From Pseudomonas sp. GM49 (lineage in GTDB: Bacteria > Pseudomonadota > Gammaproteobacteria > Pseudomonadales > Pseudomonadaceae), in assembly GCF_000282355.1 (NCBI RefSeq), contig NZ_AKJL01000324.1:1-34638 (forward strand): DNA of 34,638 bases, read 5' to 3'. The notes beneath the pieces were generated by a model. That model was given only the letters and a program-made list of their open reading frames with translations, was not told where the DNA came from and searched no databases. Below, piece by piece: positions 14,276 to 22,094 of this stretch (its first letter is position 1; every line of letters begins with the position of its first letter). A program made the position numbers and the translations under genes.

Positions 14276-15454
14276 TTAGCGCTCGATAGCCAGGCCGACG
14301 CCTTGTCCGCCGCCGATGCACAAAGTGGCCAGCCCCTTCTTGCCGTCGCGACGGATCAGTTCGTGCACCAGCGACACCAGAATCCGTGCCCCCGATGCGC
14401 CGATCGGATGGCCAAGGGCAATCGCACCGCCGTTGACGTTGACTTTGCTGGTGTCCCAACCCATCTCTTTGCCAACCGCCAGCGCCTGGGCGGCGAAGGC
14501 TTCATTGGCTTCGATCAGGTCCAGGTCCTCGACGCTCCAGCCGGCCTTTTGCAGGGTCAGGCGTGTAGCCGGGACCGGGCCGATGCCCATGATCGACGGG
14601 TCTACACCGGCGCTGGCATAGGCTTTGATGCGTGCCAGTACCGGAAGGCCGAGCGCTTGTGCTTTAGCGGCGTTGGCCAGCAACAGCACGGCCGCACCAT
14701 CGTTGAGGGTCGAAGCGTTGCCGGCGGTCACGCTGCCGTCTTTCTGGAATGCCGGTTTGAGTTTTGCCAAGGCTTGCGCAGTACTGTCGATACGCGGCTG
14801 TTCGTCGGTGTCGAAGACCAGCGGTTCGCCCTTGCGCTGAGGAATCAGGATCGGGGTGATTTCGCTCTGGAAACGCCCGCCCTCAATGGCTGCGGCGGCT
14901 TTCTGTTGCGAGGCGGCAGCGAAGGTATCCTGTGCTTCACGAGAGATCTCGTACTTCTGCGCCAGATTCTCAGCGGTGATACCCATGTGATAGTCGTTGA
15001 AGGCGTCCCACAGGCCATCCTGGATCATGCTGTCTTGCAGTTGCGCATGGCCCATACGCAGGCCGGTGCGTGCCTTGGGCAGAACATAGGGGGCCAGACT
15101 CATATTTTCCTGACCGCCAGCGATTACCAGTTCCGCGTCGCCGCAACGGATTGCCTGGACGGCGAGATGGACCGCCTTGAGACCGGAGCCGCAGACCTTG
15201 TTCAAGGTCAGGGCAGGCGTGGTGTGTGGCAAGCCGGCCTTGATCGCTGTCTGGCGTGCCGGGTTTTGCCCAGCGCCGGCAGTGAGTACCTGGCCGAGGA
15301 TCACTTCATCAATTTGAGCAGCATCGATACCCGTCTGCTCCAGCAAGCGGCGAATCACTGCGGCACCCAGTTCGGTCGCGGGAATTTCAGACAAAGCACC
15401 CTGGAAACTGCCAATGGCGGTACGAGTAGCGGCAACGATTACGACTTCGTTCAT
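14276..15454 (-). CDS. phbA: Acetyl-CoA acetyltransferase (beta-ketothiolase)
   Basis: A 392-residue biosynthetic thiolase that condenses two acetyl-CoA to acetoacetyl-CoA, the first step of PHB synthesis. The acyl-accepting Cys88 lies in LNKVCGSGLKA; the catalytic His349 is in GGAIALGHPIGASGA and the second Cys379 in LCIGGGQGVG. Length equals that of Zoogloea/Cupriavidus PhaA. The start at 15454 follows GAGGTCACGC; a codon four residues upstream (15466) has no ribosome site. It is the middle gene of the phbBAC operon, 64 bp after phbB. Other thiolases (AtoB, PcaF) share these motifs; operon context decides the assignment. Confidence 0.93.
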   Translation of the reverse strand: MNEVVIVAATRTAIGSFQGALSEIPATELGAAVIRRLLEQTGIDAAQIDEVILGQVLTAGAGQNPARQTAIKAGLPHTTPALTLNKVCGSGLKAVHLAVQAIRCGDAELVIAGGQENMSLAPYVLPKARTGLRMGHAQLQDSMIQDGLWDAFNDYHMGITAENLAQKYEISREAQDTFAAASQQKAAAAIEGGRFQSEITPILIPQRKGEPLVFDTDEQPRIDSTAQALAKLKPAFQKDGSVTAGNASTLNDGAAVLLLANAAKAQALGLPVLARIKAYASAGVDPSIMGIGPVPATRLTLQKAGWSVEDLDLIEANEAFAAQALAVGKEMGWDTSKVNVNGGAIALGHPIGASGARILVSLVHELIRRDGKKGLATLCIGGGQGVGLAIER

Positions 15455-15518
15455 GCGTGACCTCATCGAAAAGACAAAATTCGTCGAGCAAACCAGGACA
15501 TTCCTGCCCTGATCGGGG

Positions 15519-16265
15519 TTATTGCATGTTCATGCCGCCGTTTACCGAGAAATCGGCACCGGTGCTGTAGGCAGACTCATCGGAAGCCAGCCAGGCCACG
15601 ATTGAGGCGATCTCCTCTGGTTGGCCAAGGCGACCGACCGGAGTAGCAGCGATCATGCCTTCGAGAATGTCCGGGCGAATTGCCGCGGTCATGGAGGTCT
15701 GGATGTAGCCTGGGGATACGGTATTGACGGTCACGCCCTTGCCGGAGACTTCCCGGGCCAGTGCCATGGTGAAACCATGGATGCCAGCCTTGGCGGCGGA
15801 GTAGTTGGTCTGGCCGAACTGACCACGCTGACCGTTGATCGAGGAGATATTGATGATCCGCCCCCAGCCTTTGGACAACATGCCTTCAATGACCTGCTTG
15901 GTGGTGTTGAACAAACCCGTCAGGTTGGTCCCGATCACGCTGTTCCAGTCTTCCGGGGTGAGCTTGCGAAAAGAGGCGTCGCGGGTGATGCCGGCGTTGT
16001 TGACCAGCACATCGATCGGGCCGAATTGTTCACGAGCCATCTCGAAAGCCTTGCGGGTTGACTCCCAATCGGTGACGTCACCATAGATGAACTCGAACTC
16101 ATAACCCGCCTCCAGTTGGCTGGCACGCCAGTCGTTCTTGCGGCTGGAATCAGAGCTGCAACCGACGATTACCTTGAATCCTTCCTTGTATAGACGTTGG
16201 CTGATTGCCGTACCGATACCGCCCATACCACCCGTTACCAAAGCAATGCGACTACGCGATTCCAT
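15519..16265 (-). CDS. phbB: NADPH-dependent acetoacetyl-CoA reductase
   Basis: A 248-residue short-chain dehydrogenase that reduces acetoacetyl-CoA to (R)-3-hydroxybutyryl-CoA for PHB. The Rossmann motif TGGMGGIG is at residues 11-18, NNAG at 89-92, and the catalytic Ser-Tyr-Lys are S142 (NISSINGQRGQFGQ), Y155 and K159 (YSAAKAG). The GQFGQTNYSAAKAG stretch is characteristic of PhaB rather than FabG. The start at 16265 is preceded by TGGAGTAGATGT; a longer frame from 16412 would put 49 unrelated residues in front. It is the first gene of phbBAC and diverges from phbR. A TGCGCTGCA motif lies in its leader at 16285-16293. Confidence 0.93.
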   Translation of the reverse strand: MESRSRIALVTGGMGGIGTAISQRLYKEGFKVIVGCSSDSSRKNDWRASQLEAGYEFEFIYGDVTDWESTRKAFEMAREQFGPIDVLVNNAGITRDASFRKLTPEDWNSVIGTNLTGLFNTTKQVIEGMLSKGWGRIINISSINGQRGQFGQTNYSAAKAGIHGFTMALAREVSGKGVTVNTVSPGYIQTSMTAAIRPDILEGMIAATPVGRLGQPEEIASIVAWLASDESAYSTGADFSVNGGMNMQ

Positions 16266-16537
16266 ACATCTACTCCATTTTTTTTGCGCTGCAGGAGAGA
16301 AGATTGTTCGATATCGACGGGCCGTGCGGAAGTGTTTGAAGGTGACGTTCTCCTGTCCATCGGTGCCACGCGGGTGTTTTGGCCTGCTGGCAAAAAAATG
16401 AGGAGCACCCATACTGGGATCAACTCTTAAAACTCAATGGATAGTTAATATTACTGAAACACTGTTGAAATATGTTCAGCGCATGTCAGTATCGGCTCCG
16501 GACAGGACGTTCGGTTCCATTGGTCATTGAGGACGCC
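16266..16537. promoter_or_regulatory. Divergent phbB / phbR control region
   Basis: A relatively AT-rich 272-bp spacer. Near phbB it has TGCGCTGCA (16285-16293) next to a T-run, the same 9-mer found in the phasin promoter. In the middle, TTTTGGCC / GGCAAAA form an imperfect dyad (16377-16395). Near phbR, CTGAA (16454-16458) and TTCAG (16475-16479) form an inverted pair that is a candidate site for the AraC-type regulator. A weak -35/-10-like pair facing phbB (TTGAGT and TATGGG on the minus strand, 18 bp apart) lies around 16405-16440. Positions are read directly; the roles are inferred. Confidence 0.5.
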
Positions 16538-17653
16538 ATGTATAGAATGAGTTCAGGTTATGCCAGCATGCTGGCGAATACGTTTTTGGCCCAAGGACTG
16601 GACCTTGCCGGTCTGTGCCAGGAAGCGGGACTGGATGTCGGGTTCGTGAATAAACCAGGAGCATTCTGCGAGCGAAGCGTTATCTATCGTCTTTGGGACC
16701 TGGCTGCTCAGGCTTCGGATGATCTGAATATCGGTTTGAAAGCCTACGGGGAATTCCATCCCAGTAGTTTTCAGATCGTGGGCTACACGATGATGTCCAG
16801 TTCGAATCTGAAAAGGGCGCTTGAACGTCTGGTTCGTTTCAGCCCGTTGATCGGTACCGGATTCAGCCTTTTCCTTGTCCAGGAGCAGCAGCATTACCGA
16901 TTGGCCAGTCTCGATCATCAGCAACATGGCTCGGTCAAACCCCGGCAATACACTGATGCAGCGTTGGCTTCGCTGCTGGGTTTCTGCCGTTGGCTGGCAG
17001 GTGGCAAGTCACCGCAACCGTTGAGTGTGGAGTTCACTTATCCCGAACCTGAAGACACGTCGGAGCATCAGCGGCTTTTTGGCTGTCCGCTGAGTTTCGG
17101 GGCGGCATATGACAGCATCCTGTTCGATGGCCAGGAGCTTCTGAGTCCGTTGAGCATGGCCAACGAGGCGTTGGCCACACTCCATGACAGTTTTGCCGAG
17201 GCTCAATTGGACCTGTTGTCCGGTTACTTTATCGTTGGCAGGATTCGCGCGCTGATTACCGAGCGCTTGAGCCAGGGGCAAGGCCAAGGGCAATGTGATA
17301 TGGAATCGATTGCGGCGGCACTGAATATCAGCAAGCGAACGCTTCAACGAGGCCTTGAGAAGGATGGCACGCAATTCAAGGACGTCCTGAACGATGTGCG
17401 CCGGCAGATGGCTGACTTCTATTTGCGCCATTCTCATTTCAACATGAAGCATGTGACTTGCCTGCTCGGCTTCCATGATCACAGCAGCTTCCATAAGGCA
17501 TGCATCCGTTGGTTCGGAATGACCCCCGGTCAGTATCGAACCGACGAGTTGTCGCCTGTGGTCGAAAAAGTCGCGCGGGTCCGATCCATGAACCCCATCG
17601 GTCTGTACAGAGATCATAAGGTCGCAGGCTTCGCCGAACGGATGCACCGCTAA
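16538..17653 (+). CDS. phbR: AraC-family transcriptional activator of the phb operon
   Basis: A 371-residue regulator with an N-terminal arabinose-binding-like effector domain (about 15-200, as in OruR/ArgR-type AraC proteins) and a C-terminal double helix-turn-helix. The first HTH is in MESIAAALNISKRTLQRGLE and the second in VTCLLGFHDHSSFHKACIRWFGMTPGQYR (two pieces of one AraC signature). Divergent position next to phbBAC matches PhbR of Pseudomonas sp. 61-3, an activator of PHB genes; that role is inferred by synteny. The start at 16538 follows TTGAGGACGCC; a codon at 16472 gives 22 extra residues without a ribosome site. It ends 14 bp from the convergent DUF3141 gene, with no terminator between them. 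Confidence 0.85.
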   Translation: MYRMSSGYASMLANTFLAQGLDLAGLCQEAGLDVGFVNKPGAFCERSVIYRLWDLAAQASDDLNIGLKAYGEFHPSSFQIVGYTMMSSSNLKRALERLVRFSPLIGTGFSLFLVQEQQHYRLASLDHQQHGSVKPRQYTDAALASLLGFCRWLAGGKSPQPLSVEFTYPEPEDTSEHQRLFGCPLSFGAAYDSILFDGQELLSPLSMANEALATLHDSFAEAQLDLLSGYFIVGRIRALITERLSQGQGQGQCDMESIAAALNISKRTLQRGLEKDGTQFKDVLNDVRRQMADFYLRHSHFNMKHVTCLLGFHDHSSFHKACIRWFGMTPGQYRTDELSPVVEKVARVRSMNPIGLYRDHKVAGFAERMHR

Positions 17654-17667
17654 TCCCTTGTGAATTG

Positions 17668-20091
17668 TCATTGAGGCTTGGGGCCTGTTGTCCCTTTGCT
17701 CGCTTTGCGCTTCGAGCCTTTAACTACGATGGCGGGAGCGGGCAGTGGTGTGATCTGCGGCGACGGAGATGGCTCCGAAGGGATCTCCTGCGGGATGACA
17801 ACTGTTTCACTGGGTGGTTGGGTCAGGCTGAAACCCGGCAGGGGGACTTCGAGCAACGCGTGCAGCTCACGCCAGAATTCGCCTTCAGCTCCAACGGTCG
17901 CCAGCAGTTCAGGCATCAATTGCCCAACGGCTGTCAGGACCTGTTGGCGTTCCTTTGCCTCAGGTAGCAACAAGGGCAGGCTGCGCAAGCTTTCTTGCGG
18001 GTGGGCGAAAACCAGCAGGTTCTGCAATCGGATGGCTTCGCGCAGGGCGGTGGGCTCATTGCTGTAGTCCTGGACCAGCAGGTGCACCTGCTGGATCAGC
18101 CTCTCGATGCTTTCCTTGCCCGCCTTGTCGCTGTCGCGACCCAGCAAAAACAGAATCCGCACCAATGCTTCCAGGGGACCACCATGGGGCAGCACATCCT
18201 GCAGGCGTTCGATCAGGGCCTGGTCCTGTTGGTCAGCATGAGCCTGGATATTTCGCGCAGGCTTGTAGTTTGTGAGGGTACTCAGTGCGCCGTAAATACC
18301 GTAAAAACACAGCTCCTGAGTGGCGTCACGCACATCGCGATAAGCATTCAGGGCGTCTTGCATCTGGTTGGAGAACAGCTCCTGCCAGGCCAGCAACGGG
18401 TTGTCTTTGCGTGCGGGACGACGATCACTGCTGACTTGGGAGGCGGTCTTGGCTAACCACCATAGCGCCGGATTCAGGCTGCTCCATAGCACTTGCTGCT
18501 GATGGAAAGGGTGCGCCCTGCGCAACAGTTCGGCAATTGGCTCGTTGACGATCTGACGCAACCACGGACGTATGAACCCGTCGTAAAACGCACTGTTGAT
18601 TTCAGAGGTGCGCTCCACCACAGAGAATTCGCGATCGTCATCACGGGCCGGCTCGATGTCATCATGGATATCGGCGATTCGCCTTGATTCGAAACGCACT
18701 CGGTATTGCATGTCATCGCTACCTGAGGAGGTTGGCAGATCGTCAATCAGCATTTCATACAGTCCCGCCGGCAGCGCCTTGATGGTTTCGACCGCGCCGA
18801 GCATCCCACGGTGTTCGCGCCGCGCCACTTTGCCGGAAACAAAAATACCTAAATGGCCGATGCTGGCGTGCCGCAGGTAGACGATGGTACGACCTGCGTC
18901 ATGCAAAGCGAGATCGCTGGGATAAACATCGGCGATCCAGTTCAATGCTTGCTGGGGAGGGGTGATGTTGTCTCCGTAGGAACAGAACACCACCACCGGT
19001 ACTTCGATCCGTTTCAGGTCAATGCCACTGCTCTTGCGGCCGAGACCGCCGGACAATTGGTTGCCGATGAAAAGGTCATCGACAATCATCTCAATCTCTT
19101 CGCCATTGAGCAGGGTCGGGCTGCCCCACCAGCGTTCGAAGTCGAGGAAGCGCGTAGCCTCGCTGTCGACCTGGCTGAACAACTGGTAGTACTTAGCCCA
19201 ATAGGTGTTGGCCGGGTCCAGGTTTTCGAAATTGCTGACCAGCCAGGTACCGTCAAAGCGGCCATTGCCCAAGTCGCTGCCCAAGCGAGCCATCCAGCCG
19301 CCACCCAGCAGGCCTCCGGTATAGCGCATCGGATTGCGTCCATTGACACCGGCCCAGTATGACAAGGGGGCACCATTGATAATGATCAATCCCGGCAGTT
19401 CCGGTCGTGTTGCAGCCAGTCCCATCAACGCCCAGCCCGCCTGGCAGTTACCGATGATGATCGGTTCGCTGTTGGTCGGGTGAAGGGCGCTGACGACTTC
19501 GATGAACCGGGCCTGGGCTTCGACGATATCGGCGAGGGTTTGTCCAGGCTGTGGCGAGTGACTGAAAGAGATGAAATAGGTGGGGTGGCCGGCTCTGAGG
19601 CTTTCACCTAATACCGAATCCTGTTTGAAGCCGCCGATCCCGGAGCCGTGGCCGCCGCGTGGGTCAATGATGATCACCGGCTGGCCGTTGCTGTCGATTC
19701 TTTGCTCTGGTCCGGGGAGGATTCGCAACAGTGAATAGTTGACCGGGCGTGGGAGATCGGAGCCGGCGATCAGGGTTTCATGAGCGAACTTGAGCAGCAG
19801 AGGATACCCGGCGCGTTCATGGGCCAGCGTATTGTCGCCGCGCTGGCGCAGGGTGTCCCAGAACAGCAGGCTGCGTTGGCCGAGGTCGGTGAAGTATTCC
19901 TGCCAGTCAGTGGGCGTGGGTTGTCTGAGTTGACCCCGCTTCAGGGGCGCGAGGGTTTTTTCCTGGCGCTGGCGCAAAGCATCAAGGACGTTCAGGGTAT
20001 TGAGGTGCTGCAGATGACTCAGGTGTTCGAACAGGCCACGTTGAGAGGAGGGTGTTTCATATTGCGATGCAATAATATCTTCCTGGCCCAT
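17668..20091 (-). CDS. DUF3141 protein, alpha/beta-hydrolase with PHA-synthase-like triad
   Basis: An 807-residue protein of the DUF3141 type, sometimes annotated as 3-hydroxyalkanoate synthetase. The centre (about 130-430) is an alpha/beta-hydrolase fold: IIIDPRGGHGSG, then IIIGNCQAGW (nucleophile Cys216 in a lipase-like box), CSYGDNITPP (Asp374) and RHASIGHLGIFVSG (His413). These mirror C301/D460/H488 of PhbC in order and context. The second half is helical, and the last ~50 residues are Pro-rich then Lys-rich (KGSKRKASKG), which might bind granules or DNA. No signal peptide. CCAGGAGATCACC precedes the start. It diverges from the phasin and converges on phbR. Polymer synthesis, thiolysis, depolymerisation or acyl transfer are all possible; biochemistry is not settled. 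Confidence 0.8.
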   Translation of the reverse strand: MGQEDIIASQYETPSSQRGLFEHLSHLQHLNTLNVLDALRQRQEKTLAPLKRGQLRQPTPTDWQEYFTDLGQRSLLFWDTLRQRGDNTLAHERAGYPLLLKFAHETLIAGSDLPRPVNYSLLRILPGPEQRIDSNGQPVIIIDPRGGHGSGIGGFKQDSVLGESLRAGHPTYFISFSHSPQPGQTLADIVEAQARFIEVVSALHPTNSEPIIIGNCQAGWALMGLAATRPELPGLIIINGAPLSYWAGVNGRNPMRYTGGLLGGGWMARLGSDLGNGRFDGTWLVSNFENLDPANTYWAKYYQLFSQVDSEATRFLDFERWWGSPTLLNGEEIEMIVDDLFIGNQLSGGLGRKSSGIDLKRIEVPVVVFCSYGDNITPPQQALNWIADVYPSDLALHDAGRTIVYLRHASIGHLGIFVSGKVARREHRGMLGAVETIKALPAGLYEMLIDDLPTSSGSDDMQYRVRFESRRIADIHDDIEPARDDDREFSVVERTSEINSAFYDGFIRPWLRQIVNEPIAELLRRAHPFHQQQVLWSSLNPALWWLAKTASQVSSDRRPARKDNPLLAWQELFSNQMQDALNAYRDVRDATQELCFYGIYGALSTLTNYKPARNIQAHADQQDQALIERLQDVLPHGGPLEALVRILFLLGRDSDKAGKESIERLIQQVHLLVQDYSNEPTALREAIRLQNLLVFAHPQESLRSLPLLLPEAKERQQVLTAVGQLMPELLATVGAEGEFWRELHALLEVPLPGFSLTQPPSETVVIPQEIPSEPSPSPQITPLPAPAIVVKGSKRKASKGTTGPKPQ

Positions 20092-20342
20092 GGTGATCTC
20101 CTGGCGTTATGCATGAGAAGCAGCTGCATGCGCCTCTTTAATAAAGAGGGCTTGGCTGGCTGTTCGATGTCTGGAGTCTATAGCGAATAGAGGCAGGAGA
20201 AGAAATATTTTTGTGCGCCGCACAAAAAAATCATTGCTAAACGGATTTGTGCGCTGCAATATTAAGGCTAACGCGATGACCGGCAGGATCGCTATCGCGT
20301 CCTCAGGCCCATGTCGGCTTTTCAGAATCAGGAGATTCAAGC
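20092..20342. promoter_or_regulatory. Palindrome-rich DUF3141 / phasin control region
   Basis: Several dyads are packed into 250 bp. On the DUF3141 side: GCATG/CATGC (20111-20131) enclosing GCAGCTGC, and CCTCTTTA/TAAAGAGG (20133-20149). On the phasin side: a perfect 21-bp palindrome with arms TTTTTGTGCG / CGCACAAAAA (20208-20228), then TTTGTGCGCTGCAATA (20246-20261). The last overlaps a possible promoter: TTGCTA at 20234-20239 and AATATT at 20258-20263. TGC/GCA dyads and GCACAAA strings fit what is published for PhaR-type operators, so PhaR repression of both genes is likely but inferred. Confidence 0.65.
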
Positions 20343-20906
20343 ATGTCTTTTTTCAACTCGGAAAAATTGCAAGACGCTCAGAAAGCCAACCTCGACCTCC
20401 TGCAGCAAATCAGTGGCAAAGTCTTCGCCAGCGTTGAGCAGCTCACCCAATTGCAGTTCAAGACTCTGCAGGCCTCCACCGAGGAGCAGTTCGACGGCAT
20501 TCGCAAGCTGCTGGCAGTCCGTGATCTACAAGGGCTCGCTGAGCTCCAGACTTCTTTCACCCAGCCAAATGTGCAAGCCGAACGCCTGGCTGAGTTCAAT
20601 CGCCAAGTGCAAGCGTTGATTGTCGGCACTCACTCGGAAATCGCCAAACTGACCTCGCGTCAGGTCGAGGTGGGCACCCAGCAGGTGCAAGAGTTCGTTG
20701 AAGTGATCAGCAAGAATGCACCGGCTGGCTCCGAGCCTGTTGTGGCCGCGTTCAAGTCGTCGCTGGCGAATGCCGGTACCGTTTTTGAGAGCGCACAGAA
20801 CGCCGTAAAACAGGCTGCTGACGTTGCCCAGAGCGGTTTTGACGCAGCGACCGCCGCAGCCGGCAAAAGCGCTCCTGGTGCCAAGGCTGCAAGCGGTAAC
20901 AAGTAA
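20343..20906 (+). CDS. phaP: Phasin (PHA granule-associated protein)
   Basis: A 187-residue, almost entirely helical amphipathic protein of the phasin family: MSFFNSEKLQDAQKANLDLL at the start, then heptad-like helices (FKTLQASTEEQFDGIRKLL; LAEFNRQVQALIVGTHSEI) and an Ala/Lys/Gly-rich tail. It coats PHB granules, controlling their size and number and the surface available to synthase. Lack of a signal peptide fits a cytosolic granule protein. A good AGGAG lies about 9 bp upstream. It is monocistronic with a strong terminator and is expected to be repressed by PhaR, encoded convergently next door. The gene symbol follows the Cupriavidus-type name. Confidence 0.92.
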   Translation: MSFFNSEKLQDAQKANLDLLQQISGKVFASVEQLTQLQFKTLQASTEEQFDGIRKLLAVRDLQGLAELQTSFTQPNVQAERLAEFNRQVQALIVGTHSEIAKLTSRQVEVGTQQVQEFVEVISKNAPAGSEPVVAAFKSSLANAGTVFESAQNAVKQAADVAQSGFDAATAAAGKSAPGAKAASGNK

Positions 20907-20929
20907 GTCACATTAGAGCGGTTACACTG

Positions 20930-20965
20930 ATGGCGATGGGTTTACTCCCCATCGCCATTTTTTTT
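20930..20965 (+). terminator. Phasin terminator, overlapping the phaR 3' end
   Basis: Eleven-base stem ATGGCGATGGG / CCCATCGCCAT with a 7-base loop and an eight-T tail. The distal arm and T-run are also the last coding bases of phaR on the opposite strand (K-K-N-G-D-G-E). Confidence 0.93.
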
Positions 20966-21475
20966 CGGCCCGCTACCAGCACCTGGCTTGCCTGGTGGCA
21001 TGCCGCTGAACAGGCCGAAGAGGTTCTGAGTGTTCAGGTAGAGGTCTTTTGACTGGTCGACATACTGGCGCATCAAATCCTGCATGACCGGTGCTTGCTG
21101 GTGCATGAATTTGCTCCAGGCTTCAGAGGACTGAGCGCCGGTCTGGGACTGGATGTCGATGACCGTCTGGATGCTTTTATCCAGGTAGCTGCCGAGGACG
21201 CTCTGGTAGGGACCGTAGAACTGGATAATCCCCATGAGCATCTCGCTGGAGAATATCGGCTCACCGCCACTTTCGGCTTCCAGAATGACCTGCAGCAAAA
21301 TACTTCGGGTCAGATCCTCGCCAGTCTTGGCGTCGACCACCTCGAACGGGATTTTATCGACGACCAATTGGCGTATATCCGCAAGGGTCAAATGACTGCT
21401 GGTGTGCGTGTCATACAGACGGCGATTCGGGTACTTCTTGATCAGACGGGTGGTGTTCCGACTGTTATCTGTCAT
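20942..21475 (-). CDS. phaR: PHA synthesis repressor PhaR
   Basis: A 177-residue protein with the PHB_acc_N DNA-binding domain (IKKYPNRRLYDTHTSSHLTL, residues 12-31; DIRQLVVDKIPFEVVDAKTG after it) and PHB accumulation-regulator segments (MLMGIIQFYGPYQSVLGSYL; WSKFMHQQAPVMQDLMRQY). In Cupriavidus and Paracoccus PhaR binds polymer granules and DNA; when granules form it leaves the phasin promoter. The Gly/Pro/Lys tail (PPGKPGAGSGPKKNGDGE) is encoded partly by the phasin terminator. The start at 21475 has only a weak ribosome site (GAGTAG). TTGCAGGCA about 30 bp upstream is a candidate autoregulatory site. It is distinct from the AraC-type regulator of phbBAC. Confidence 0.93.
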   Translation of the reverse strand: MTDNSRNTTRLIKKYPNRRLYDTHTSSHLTLADIRQLVVDKIPFEVVDAKTGEDLTRSILLQVILEAESGGEPIFSSEMLMGIIQFYGPYQSVLGSYLDKSIQTVIDIQSQTGAQSSEAWSKFMHQQAPVMQDLMRQYVDQSKDLYLNTQNLFGLFSGMPPGKPGAGSGPKKNGDGE

Positions 21476-21545
21476 GCGGGGCTACTCACAGCGAGCCTGA
21501 TTTGCAGGCATCTTATCCTACTCTGACCACTGCCAGTCCAATGCG

Positions 21546-21914
21546 TCATTCGCGGGTGAATATTTCCAGCAGATGCCCGTCCGGGTCATCGAAATACACC
21601 CGCCGTCCTCCCGCGTAATCATTGATTTCCCTTGGCCGCTGCTTGCCCGGATCCGCCCACCACGGCTGACCGTTGGCTTGCAGGCGTGCGAAGGCTGCAT
21701 CGAAATCCTCGTCGCCAATCAAAAACGCATAGTGCTGAGACGCTATCGGCGGATCGTTGTCGTAGAAATCCAGTGACACGCCGTTATCAAACCTGACGAC
21801 CAGCATCGGCCCGAAGGGCTCGGGGGCAGGCAGGTCGAGCAGTCCGGCCAGGAAGTTCGCCGAAACCTGCTTGTCCCGGCACCAGACGATGGTGTGGTTC
21901 AACTGAGCGCTCAT
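21546..21914 (-). CDS. VOC (glyoxalase/dioxygenase fold) family protein
   Basis: A 122-residue single-domain vicinal-oxygen-chelate protein: paired beta-alpha-beta-beta-beta modules with LNHTIVWCRDKQVSANFLAG at the start and SQHYAFLIGDEDFDAAFARL in the middle. The C-terminal FDDPDGHLLEIFTRE carries the usual metal-ligand Glu; His in NHTIVW and HYAF would complete a metal site. Members include lactoylglutathione lyase-like enzymes and antibiotic-binding proteins; function open. The start at 21914 has GAGGACTTGCCC upstream; an in-frame codon at 21938 is less likely. It lies 70 bp upstream of phaR on the same strand and probably marks the edge of the PHB block. Confidence 0.85.
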   Translation of the reverse strand: MSAQLNHTIVWCRDKQVSANFLAGLLDLPAPEPFGPMLVVRFDNGVSLDFYDNDPPIASQHYAFLIGDEDFDAAFARLQANGQPWWADPGKQRPREINDYAGGRRVYFDDPDGHLLEIFTRE

Positions 21915-22094
21915 GGGCAAGTCCTCGCGACGGATCAAGCGGGTTGTCTTGAGTCTTCAGATTAGCCCAGCCTGTTGCGCAATGACCGCCCTGACCTAAG
22001 CTTGGGGCAAGGCGAAACACTATTGCGGTACGTCACCCGGAACGATCGCCGCGATGCGCAATCATTAGAGCGTGGATATCAAAAGGAGATGCGC

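Noticed and set aside
14303..15460. 385-codon plus-strand open frame opposite phbA
   Set aside because: Antisense shadow of a thiolase with all catalytic residues; no domain seen.
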